A stretch of DNA of 12,680 nucleotides, taken from Pseudomonadota bacterium. GTDB lineage: Bacteria; Desulfobacterota; Desulfobaccia; Desulfobaccales; 0-14-0-80-60-11. Every line of letters begins with the position of its first letter. Position 1 is the first letter of the stretch. The translations under genes were made by a program, and so were the position numbers. Location: contig JAHIKF010000300.1 of NCBI GenBank assembly GCA_018897875.1, forward strand, positions 1-12,680, given 5' to 3'. The notes under the pieces were generated by a model that was not told the DNA's origin, did not search any database, and saw nothing but the letters and a program-made list of their open reading frames with translations. Shown piece after piece: positions 7,275-12,680 of this stretch.

Positions 7275-7839
7275 TCTGGCCCTCATCGCCTGCTCGGGTT
7301 GGACCCGGCCGGCGCTGGCGCAAACCCCCACCGCCTACGTGCGGGGTATCTTGGACCAGGTGATGAGCCTGCAAAATGACCCGGCCCAGTCCACCCAGGC
7401 CCGGTCCCAGGCCATCCACAAGATAATTGAGCGCAACTTCGATTTTGCTTTGATGGCCAAAGACTCCCTGGGGCCGACCTATGAGCGCCTCAGTGGCGGC
7501 CAGCGACAGGAATTCACCCAAACCTTCAGCTACCTGTTCCAAGACTCTTACGCCCGCCTGGTCCTCAACTTCTTGAAACAGGAAAACATCCAGTACGGCC
7601 GGGAACTCCCGCAAGGCGATAAAGCCCGGGTGGACACCGCCATAGTCCGCACCAATGAGAACATCCCGGTAACCTACCTGATGCACACAACTCCCCAGGG
7701 ATGGATTCTCTACGACGTTATGGTGGACGGGGTCAGCATCCTGCAAAACTACAAGACCCAGTTCGCCCGGGTCATTCGCACCAACTCTTTCGAGTTTCTC
7801 TTGAACAAAATGCAAGAACAGCGCCGGGCGATTCAATAG
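7243..7839 (+). CDS. MlaC/Ttg2D-family periplasmic lipid-binding protein (HpnM-like)
   Basis: This 198-residue protein fits the Tol_tol_Ttg2 (MlaC) family in length and pattern: an N-terminal signal sequence, a helical first half with IIERNFDFALMAKDSLGPTY (about 64-83) and SGGQRQEFTQTFSYLFQDSY (85-104), then a mixed half ending in WILYDVMVDGVSILQNYKTQ (about 151-170) and a closing FLLNKM helix. MlaC proteins carry a phospholipid across the periplasm; HpnM is the relative found in hopanoid clusters. Signal peptidase I could cut after ALA at residue 26, but LIAC at 14-17 also resembles a lipobox, so membrane anchoring cannot be excluded. The gene overlaps the exporter by 32 bp and has an AAGGAAGAAAG ribosome binding site inside that gene, which points to translational coupling and a joint function. 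Confidence 0.88.
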   Translation: MKKPLWIWIISLALIACSGWTRPALAQTPTAYVRGILDQVMSLQNDPAQSTQARSQAIHKIIERNFDFALMAKDSLGPTYERLSGGQRQEFTQTFSYLFQDSYARLVLNFLKQENIQYGRELPQGDKARVDTAIVRTNENIPVTYLMHTTPQGWILYDVMVDGVSILQNYKTQFARVIRTNSFEFLLNKMQEQRRAIQ

Positions 7840-8253
7840 CTTGCGGGGGACCGGACTGCCGGCCTGCGTGCGCCGCTTGCCGCCCTGGGAGAAGGTGGCC
7901 CCGGGACTCCTCGTGGTCCGGCGGCGATCATATAACCCTATAAGCTTTGCCGCGTCTTGGGTTGCCGGCCGCAGGCCCGGCGGGACATTCTGCCCTCTGC
8001 GCGGCTGGCTGCGGGCACCGGATTGATCCCTTTGATTTTACTTGGGGTTACCCCACTGACATCGCCCCTGAGGATAAACCCGGGTCGGATAAAATACTGG
8101 GATGGTAACTTGGCAAGAAAGGCCGTTGCCGCCGCCTCAGAGAAATCCCTGCGTACGTAACCACCGAGACCAGCTTGGGTTCTTTGAATTCCTACGAGCC
8201 TGAAGCGGGCGCAAGACCCCTCGATTCACTTCATTAACTAGTTGAAAACATGG

Positions 8254-8294
8254 TTATAAAAGTGCTGGCTGACTTATAAAAATCGCGGGCTGAG
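8254..8294. repeat. Two imperfect tandem 20-21-nt repeats
   Basis: TTATAAAAGTGCTGGCTGAC (8254-8273) is followed directly by TTATAAAAATCGCGGGCTGAG-like sequence (8274-8294). With one gap, 17 of 21 positions agree. The copies lie about two helical turns apart, upstream of the operon's candidate promoter, which suits a regulator binding cooperatively to one DNA face. Chance in AT-rich sequence is possible. Confidence 0.4.
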
Positions 8295-8314
8295 CAGAGT
8301 CAAGAGGAGGGCAG

Positions 8315-8357
8315 CTTAAAAAATAGTTTAACTTACCAAACTAAATTAAGATTTTTT
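8315..8357 (+). terminator. AT-rich palindrome followed by a T run (weak terminator or operator)
   Basis: CTTAA (8315-8319) pairs with TTAAG (8346-8350), and inside it TAGTTT (8324-8329) pairs with AAACTA (8338-8343) around an 8-nt loop. ATTTTTT follows at 8351-8357. The stem is almost pure AT and would be a weak terminator. Its place just before the candidate -35 box also fits an operator or UP-like element. Confidence 0.3.
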
Positions 8358-8358
8358 G

Positions 8359-8388
8359 TTGATAACTTTTAATGATTAGGGTTATGGT
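8359..8388 (+). promoter_or_regulatory. Candidate promoter of the polysaccharide export operon
   Basis: TTGATA (8359-8364) and TATGGT (8383-8388) are spaced by 18 nt. The -35 box matches the sigma70 consensus at 5 of 6 positions and the -10 at 4 of 6. Transcription would start near 8395, about 30 nt before the ATG at 8427, leaving just room for the strong AAGGAG ribosome binding site at 8415-8420. Confidence 0.35.
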
Positions 8389-8426
8389 GAAAAATAGAGA
8401 CCCGAAGTAACCTCAAGGAGGAGGGT

Positions 8427-9065
8427 ATGGGTTTGACTGGATTGCCTTCGCAGGCGCACTGGAAATGGTTGATTTGCCGCCTATCGGTGGTGCTCAGCCT
8501 GGTGATGTGCGGCTGTACCCCGCCGGTGAGCCATCTCACCGAGGCCCAGGCCGCGGCCGCGGCGGTTGCCACTCCCGATCAGGCAACCTATCTCCTGGGA
8601 CCGGAAGATACCCTTGAAATTTCCGTCTGGAAAGAACCCGACCTGACCAAGCAACTGGTCGTACGGCCGGACGGTAAGATTTCTTACCCATTAATCGGGG
8701 AGGTTCAGGCCGCCGGGCGCACCGTCAAGCAACTGCAGGAAGAAATCTTGAAACGTCTCGAGAAGTATGTGACGGACGCCCATGTTACCGTGATCCTGCT
8801 CAAGGCGCAGAATTATAAGATCTATGTCACCGGCAAGGTTAACAAGCCGGGAGATTTCGTCATCGGCAAGCCCGTCAATGTGATGCAGGCCATTTCCATG
8901 GCGGGCGGCCTGACGCCCTTCGCCTCGCCCGGCTCCATCATGGTTCTCCGGACCATGGGCGGCAAGGAGGAGGTCTTCCCCTTCAATTATAAAGAGGCGG
9001 CTAAAGGCCAATTTTTGGAACAAAATCGCACGCTGTTGCCGGGAGATGTGGTGGTAGTGCCCTAA
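8427..9065 (+). CDS. Polysaccharide export lipoprotein (Wza/KpsD family, short type)
   Basis: This 212-residue protein is a periplasmic/outer-membrane component through which exopolysaccharide or capsule leaves the cell. An N-terminal signal ends in VMCGC, with C30 (preceded by G29) the likely lipidated cysteine. The poly_export domain (about 54-128) contains YLLGPEDTLEISVWKEPDLT and VRPDGKISYPLIGEVQAAG. One SLBB domain (about 130-180) follows, with YVTGKVNKPGDF and AISMAGGLTPFASPG, and the chain ends LLPGDVVVVP. It is much shorter than E. coli Wza and lacks the C-terminal helix that forms Wza's outer-membrane pore, as in XrtA/EpsD-type exporters. Another protein may therefore supply the pore, and the barrel encoded 22 bp downstream is a candidate. 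A strong AAGGAG ribosome binding site 6 nt upstream fixes the ATG start. Confidence 0.92.
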   Translation: MGLTGLPSQAHWKWLICRLSVVLSLVMCGCTPPVSHLTEAQAAAAAVATPDQATYLLGPEDTLEISVWKEPDLTKQLVVRPDGKISYPLIGEVQAAGRTVKQLQEEILKRLEKYVTDAHVTVILLKAQNYKIYVTGKVNKPGDFVIGKPVNVMQAISMAGGLTPFASPGSIMVLRTMGGKEEVFPFNYKEAAKGQFLEQNRTLLPGDVVVVP

Positions 9066-9087
9066 CAGTAAGGAAAACAGGGGCGTT

Positions 9088-10290
9088 ATGGGCACTAGAA
9101 CCTGGGTGGGACTTGCAATAATTATGAGCCTGTGGGCCGCTGACCTCGCGGTGGCGGCTGATTGGTCCCTGGTGCCTTCGGTGACTCAGAAATCCGAGTT
9201 TAACAGCAATTTGAATTTGGCCTTTACCAACCCGACCAGCGACTACATGTTTACCTTGACGCCGGCGGCGGACTTCAACTACAAAACGGAAATCACCCAG
9301 TTACAGGGTCATCTGGGGTTGAGTGGCCAGCATTACCTAAGTAATAGCAACCTCGACCATATCGACCAGAATTACCAGATAAATGGCAAATATCAGACAA
9401 CTCCTAAAGTCAATCTGTCGTTGAACACCTCCTATATTGTTGATACTACCTTGCTGCAGGAATTGCTGACTTCCGGTCTGGTTATCGGCCGCTCCCCGCG
9501 CACCTCATTTTTGGCAAACCCGGGGATGACGTACAATATCACCGAGCGTCTGTCGAGCACGATAAACTATAATTTTAATAGAGTTCTCTACCAGGCGCCC
9601 CAGTACACCGATTATACCACCCATCAGATGGGGTTGACCTTCAATTACTTATTAAGAAATGAAAGGACCACCCTCACCAACAACAATAATGTCCGGGAAA
9701 CACTCTATCCAGGAGGTAACAGCTACAAAACCCTGGGGGTTTATCTGGGAGCCAACCATAAATTCAAGGAAAACTGGGAGTTCAATCTCCTGGGTGGCAT
9801 GAACATCAATAAGTCTGACTTTGGCACTCAAGTGCAGGATCTTTCCCAGTTTCCCTACTTCACCTCGGTGGTGCAAAAGAGAGCCAAACACACCACAGGG
9901 ACTCCATACTTTAATGTATCCACCACACGCCGTTGGACCAATTTGAGTCTTACGGCCGGATTTTCCCGGGATCAAACCCCATCGGCTTATGGGTATATCA
10001 TAAATTTCACTCGCATTTACGCTTCTTTGGGATATACCTTTACGGAGCGCTTGACCGGGACCTTGGGGGGCAGTTATTCTTCAAGTTCGCAGGCTTCTCA
10101 GACGAATAATTTGGATTATAATTACTATACTGTCACTGGGCGGTTGGCTTATAAAATTACGGAAAAATTGTCAGTAACCCCAGGCTACAGATTTAGCCGA
10201 TATGATGATGTGACTGGGGACAGGTCGGCCCAGGCGCATTCGGCGTACGTGATGTTAAGTTATACTTATCCGATACACTATCAGAAATGA
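9088..10290 (+). CDS. Putative outer membrane beta-barrel protein
   Basis: This 400-residue protein has a clear signal peptide, with cleavage likely after AVAA at residue 24. The mature chain is rich in Tyr, Asn, Thr and Ser and alternates polar and hydrophobic residues in stretches of about 10-12, such as GLTFNYLLRN, NLSLTAGFSRD and YVMLSYTYPIHY, as expected for transmembrane beta-strands separated by polar loops. No catalytic motif is visible. It resembles the outer-membrane barrel proteins encoded in exopolysaccharide and XrtA/PEP-CTERM loci (TIGR03016/BBP2-like), but I do not recognise the exact family. Lying between the export lipoprotein (22 bp upstream) and the isomerase (58 bp downstream), it may be an outer-membrane pore or docking protein for the polymer. 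Codon use is visibly more AT-rich than in its neighbours. Confidence 0.75.
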   Translation: MGTRTWVGLAIIMSLWAADLAVAADWSLVPSVTQKSEFNSNLNLAFTNPTSDYMFTLTPAADFNYKTEITQLQGHLGLSGQHYLSNSNLDHIDQNYQINGKYQTTPKVNLSLNTSYIVDTTLLQELLTSGLVIGRSPRTSFLANPGMTYNITERLSSTINYNFNRVLYQAPQYTDYTTHQMGLTFNYLLRNERTTLTNNNNVRETLYPGGNSYKTLGVYLGANHKFKENWEFNLLGGMNINKSDFGTQVQDLSQFPYFTSVVQKRAKHTTGTPYFNVSTTRRWTNLSLTAGFSRDQTPSAYGYIINFTRIYASLGYTFTERLTGTLGGSYSSSSQASQTNNLDYNYYTVTGRLAYKITEKLSVTPGYRFSRYDDVTGDRSAQAHSAYVMLSYTYPIHYQK

Positions 10291-10293
10291 AGA

Positions 10294-10320
10294 TTGTTGC
10301 TTAGGCAATAACGAGCTTTT
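10294..10320 (+). terminator. Weak stem-loop after the barrel gene
   Basis: TTGTTGC (10294-10300) pairs with GCAATAA (10305-10311) around a TTAG loop, with one G-T pair. It is followed by CGAGCTTTT and other T-rich sequence. The stem is short and AT-rich, so it would at most reduce read-through into the isomerase gene. Confidence 0.25.
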
Positions 10321-10348
10321 ATCTCATTTTATTGGTTGGGACAATTAA

Positions 10349-11362
10349 GTGAAATCTTCTTCCTCAAATTTGGACCAGCGCCCTCCTACCAAGGATTGGC
10401 GGGAAATTGCCCAAGCGGTGCTGAAGGTCGAGGCTCAAGCCCTGGCGGCGGCGGCGGATCGTCTGGATCATAACTTGACCAAAGCCGTGGAACTGCTGCT
10501 GGCCCATGATGGTAAGGTAGTGGTCAGCGGCATCGGCAAATCCGGCCATATCGGCCAGAAAATCACCGCCACCCTGGCCAGCACCGGAACTCCGGCGGTG
10601 TTTCTCCATGCCGCCGAGGCCGTGCATGGCGATCTGGGGATCTATACCCCGGGTGACCCCAGTATCCTGATCTCCAAGAGCGGCAGCACCGCGGAGTTAC
10701 TGCGCCTCATCCCGGTCCTGCGGCAATTCCGGTCGCCGTTGATCGCCATCGTGGGAAACCTGAACTCACCCATGGCCAAACAGGCTGACATGGTTCTGGA
10801 CGCCCGGGTGGAACGGGAGGCTGATCCCCTGAATCTGGCGCCCACCTGCAGCACCACCGTGGCCTTGGCCTTGGGGGATGCCTTGGCGGTAGCCTTGATG
10901 ATGGCCCGCCGTTTTACCGACCAAGATTTCGCCCGTTACCACCCCGCCGGCCAGTTGGGAAGAAATTTATGGTTAACGGTGGCGGATGTCATGCACGAAA
11001 ATGATGCCGTGGCCTGGGTTAAACCGGAAACCCCTTTGCGCCAGGTGATCATCGCCATGTCGGAGCGCCCCTTAGGGGCGGCGTGCGTCGTGGATGAACA
11101 TTTTCAGTTGCTGGGGATCATCACCGACGGTGACTTGCGGCGGGCTCTCCTGACCCATGAAGATATCCGTATTCTGCACGCATCCGAATGCATGATGCGG
11201 CAGCCCACTACCATAACCCCGGAGGCCAGCCTCAGGGATGCTACCCGGCTGATGGAAGATCGTCCCTCGCAGATCTCCGTCCTCCCGGTAGTGGACTCGC
11301 GTAGCCAACGTTGCCTGGGCCTGATTCGGATCCATGATATTTATCAACCGGAATTGATTTAA
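10349..11362 (+). CDS. kdsD: Arabinose-5-phosphate isomerase (KdsD/KpsF/GutQ family)
   Basis: This cytoplasmic enzyme interconverts ribulose 5-phosphate and arabinose 5-phosphate, the first step toward Kdo for lipopolysaccharide or capsule. The 337 residues show the full family layout: a SIS domain (about 38-185) and two CBS domains (about 208-268 and 277-335). Residues K64 (GIGKSG), E116 (SGSTAE), E157 (READP) and H198 (RYHPAGQLG) each sit five positions after the E. coli KdsD active-site residues K59, E111, E152 and H193, so the enzyme should work. EAVHGDLG at 89-96 is also typical. The GTG start directly follows an in-frame TAA, so the frame cannot begin earlier; its ribosome binding site is weak. 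Position within an export operon suggests a capsule-dedicated copy like KpsF, but kdsD function for LPS cannot be excluded. Confidence 0.95.
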   Translation: MKSSSSNLDQRPPTKDWREIAQAVLKVEAQALAAAADRLDHNLTKAVELLLAHDGKVVVSGIGKSGHIGQKITATLASTGTPAVFLHAAEAVHGDLGIYTPGDPSILISKSGSTAELLRLIPVLRQFRSPLIAIVGNLNSPMAKQADMVLDARVEREADPLNLAPTCSTTVALALGDALAVALMMARRFTDQDFARYHPAGQLGRNLWLTVADVMHENDAVAWVKPETPLRQVIIAMSERPLGAACVVDEHFQLLGIITDGDLRRALLTHEDIRILHASECMMRQPTTITPEASLRDATRLMEDRPSQISVLPVVDSRSQRCLGLIRIHDIYQPELI

Positions 11363-11371
11363 AGGCTGGGT

Positions 11372-11384
11372 GGGGTTCAACCCC
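11372..11384 (+). other. Small GGGG/CCCC stem-loop between the isomerase and Wzz-like genes
   Basis: GGGGTTCAACCCC is a perfect short palindrome 10 bp after the isomerase stop codon. There is no T tract after it, so it is not a standard terminator. It may stabilise the upstream message or be chance. Confidence 0.25.
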
Positions 11385-11430
11385 CGCTCTTGGATGAATA
11401 AGCAACCTCGGCACCAGATAAGGCAAAAAA

Positions 11431-12680
11431 ATGATGCCCAGTGAAGAAGTCGGTATCGGTCAATTTATAACTATTCTTAAAATTAGGAAAAAGTTTTTTA
11501 TTATTCCGGCCTTATCGGTGTTGGTGGTGGCTATCCTGGTAGCCGGGCTGTTACCTTCCATCTACGAATCGAGTTCAACTATCTTAATCGAGGAACAGCA
11601 GATTCCCCAGGATTTTGTCCGATCCACGGTAACCGGCTTTGCCGACCAGCGCATCCAGAGCCTGACCCAACAGATTCTCTCCCGGGTCAAGCTCTGGGAA
11701 ATTATTAATCAATTTAACCTCTACTCGGACCTGCGGGACAGACTTACCCGGGAAGAAATCACCGAGAAGATGCGCGATGGTATCAAGCTTAATACGATCA
11801 GCGCCGAGATAGCCGATAAAACGGGAGGACGACGGCCCACCCAGACGACGGCGGTAACCATTGCCTTCTCCATCGCCTATCGAGGCAAAAATCCGGATAT
11901 GGTGCAAAGGGTGGCTGGCACCCTGGCCTCCCTTTATTTGGAACAAAATCTCAAGACCCGGGAGGCCCAGGCCCAATCCACCACCCAATTCTTAGAGGCG
12001 GAACTGAAGCAATTGCAGGAGCGCATCAAAGGCCTCGGGGAAAAGATTACCGCCTTCAAAGGGCAGCATGAGGGTTTGCTCCCGGAACAGCAGGAGTTTA
12101 ACCGGCAACAAGCGGCGCGCCTGGAGATGGATATTAAACAGCTGGATGCTACCATGCGGAGCGCCGAGGATCGCAGAATCTATATCGAGGGTCAATTAGC
12201 CACGGTGAAGCCCGATACCCCTCTCATCGGCGCCACCGGGGAGCGGGTTATGGCCCCGGCCGACCGCCTCAAGACTTTGGAGGTAGCCATGGCCGACCTC
12301 CAGTCCAAGTTTTCGGAAGACCACCCAGAGGTTCGCAAGGCGCACCGGGAAATCGCCGAACTCCAGAAAATGGTGGGGCAAACCGGTGGCAGCGCTGCTA
12401 TCCGCCGCCAAAAGCTCACCCAATTAAAGGCGGAATTAGCCGCGAAACAAGGAAAATATTCCGATCAGCACCCGGAAGTGAAGCAGCTGAAAAACGAGAT
12501 TGCCCGCCTGGAACAAGCCCCGAAAACCGCGAGTCCTCCCAGACCGGTGGCTGAACCGGAGAACCCGGCTTACATCAGTCTTACGACCCAAATCAAGGGC
12601 GCCGAAGCTGATATTGCCTCCCTGCGCACTCAGCAAGCCGGCCTGAAAGATAAACTGCAGATGTACCGGCAGCGTCTCGA
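11431..12680 (+). CDS. Wzz/KpsE-type polysaccharide chain-length determinant, C-terminus outside the window
   Basis: The frame is open from ATG 11431 to the right edge, giving 416 residues so far. It has one membrane helix near the N-terminus (about 22-44), then YESSSTILIEEQQIPQDFV (about 45-63), the standard Wzz beta-strand entry. Long coiled coils follow from about 175 to the edge. Wzz-family polysaccharide co-polymerases set polymer length at the inner membrane and bridge to the outer-membrane exporter. The second membrane helix, and any fused tyrosine kinase, would be beyond the window. Length and layout resemble the XrtA/PEP-CTERM-type chain-length protein or KpsE. The coiled coil holds a repeated block with HPEV at 298-301 and 347-350. 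AAGG at 11420-11423 serves as the ribosome binding site; an ATG at 11434 is an alternative start. Confidence 0.88.
   Translation, partial: MMPSEEVGIGQFITILKIRKKFFIIPALSVLVVAILVAGLLPSIYESSSTILIEEQQIPQDFVRSTVTGFADQRIQSLTQQILSRVKLWEIINQFNLYSDLRDRLTREEITEKMRDGIKLNTISAEIADKTGGRRPTQTTAVTIAFSIAYRGKNPDMVQRVAGTLASLYLEQNLKTREAQAQSTTQFLEAELKQLQERIKGLGEKITAFKGQHEGLLPEQQEFNRQQAARLEMDIKQLDATMRSAEDRRIYIEGQLATVKPDTPLIGATGERVMAPADRLKTLEVAMADLQSKFSEDHPEVRKAHREIAELQKMVGQTGGSAAIRRQKLTQLKAELAAKQGKYSDQHPEVKQLKNEIARLEQAPKTASPPRPVAEPENPAYISLTTQIKGAEADIASLRTQQAGLKDKLQMYRQRL

Larger units (their letters stand above)
7840..8426. other. Long intergenic region upstream of the polysaccharide operon
   Basis: No convincing gene lies in these 587 bp. 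Two short overlapping frames (7841-8026 and 7957-8160) lack good ribosome binding sites and recognisable content. The first half is GC-rich with imperfect hairpins, for example GCCGGCC-GCA-GGCCCGGC near 7964-7981 and TGGGG-TTA-CCCCA at 8043-8055; neither has a T tract. The last 200 bp are AT-rich and carry the tandem repeat, palindrome and candidate promoter listed separately. I found no c-di-GMP (GEMM) riboswitch core and no sigma54 -24/-12 pair. Confidence 0.6.

Noticed and set aside
8100..8120. Possible sigma54 promoter (TTGGCAAG ... GTTGCC)
   Set aside because: The spacing between the GG and GC elements is several bases too long, and the segment is better explained as a small GGCAA/TTGCC hairpin.
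7841..8160. Two short plus-strand frames (61 and 67 aa) after the MlaC-like gene
   Set aside because: No ribosome binding site, no recognisable content, one needs a TTG start, and their composition matches non-coding GC-rich DNA.
7840..8426. Possible c-di-GMP riboswitch before the polysaccharide operon
   Set aside because: The conserved GEMM core (the ACGCAAAGC-type segment and its receptor) is absent, and no other riboswitch pattern could be matched.

Overview
The window looks like chromosomal DNA from a GC-rich Gram-negative anaerobe, most probably a Desulfobacterota (deltaproteobacterial) lineage such as Desulfobaccales or Syntrophobacterales. This is inferred from gene content: a CHASE2 cyclase, a hopanoid-type RND exporter paired with an MlaC-like protein, an outer-membrane polysaccharide exporter and Kdo-precursor synthesis. 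No rRNA, tRNA, CRISPR array or transposase gene was seen.

Left part (1-4190, all minus strand). In transcription order it holds the decayed 3' part of an ABC-transporter ATPase gene (about 3925-4180), a DUF2156/LPG_synthase_C-type GNAT-fold protein (3009-3947), a 422-bp gap with a palindromic MITE-like repeat (2749-2888), a CHASE2-class III adenylate cyclase (430-2586), and the N-terminus of a coiled-coil/PAS sensor protein that runs off the left edge (1-344). The DUF2156 start codon, and a good sigma70-like promoter for it, both lie inside the ABC remnant.

Middle part (4461-7839, plus strand). A 937-aa RND/MMPL exporter of the HpnN type overlaps by 32 bp a periplasmic MlaC/Ttg2D-family protein (HpnM type). 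The pair is best read as an envelope lipid (hopanoid or phospholipid) trafficking unit.

Right part (8427-12680, plus strand). After about 590 bp of non-coding DNA with tandem repeats, an AT-rich palindrome and a candidate promoter comes a polysaccharide export operon. It contains a short Wza/KpsD-like lipoprotein, a signal-peptide-bearing beta-barrel-like protein, a KdsD/KpsF arabinose-5-phosphate isomerase, and a Wzz/KpsE-like chain-length regulator cut by the right edge. The isomerase, export protein and co-polymerase together recall the kpsFED region of group 2 capsule loci, or an XrtA-type exopolysaccharide locus. Glycosyltransferases and a polymerase or exosortase would be expected to the right.

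No clearly novel system is visible. The most unusual points are the promoter and start codon built from dead ABC-ATPase sequence, the two-hairpin repeat element, and the structured leader of the polysaccharide operon.
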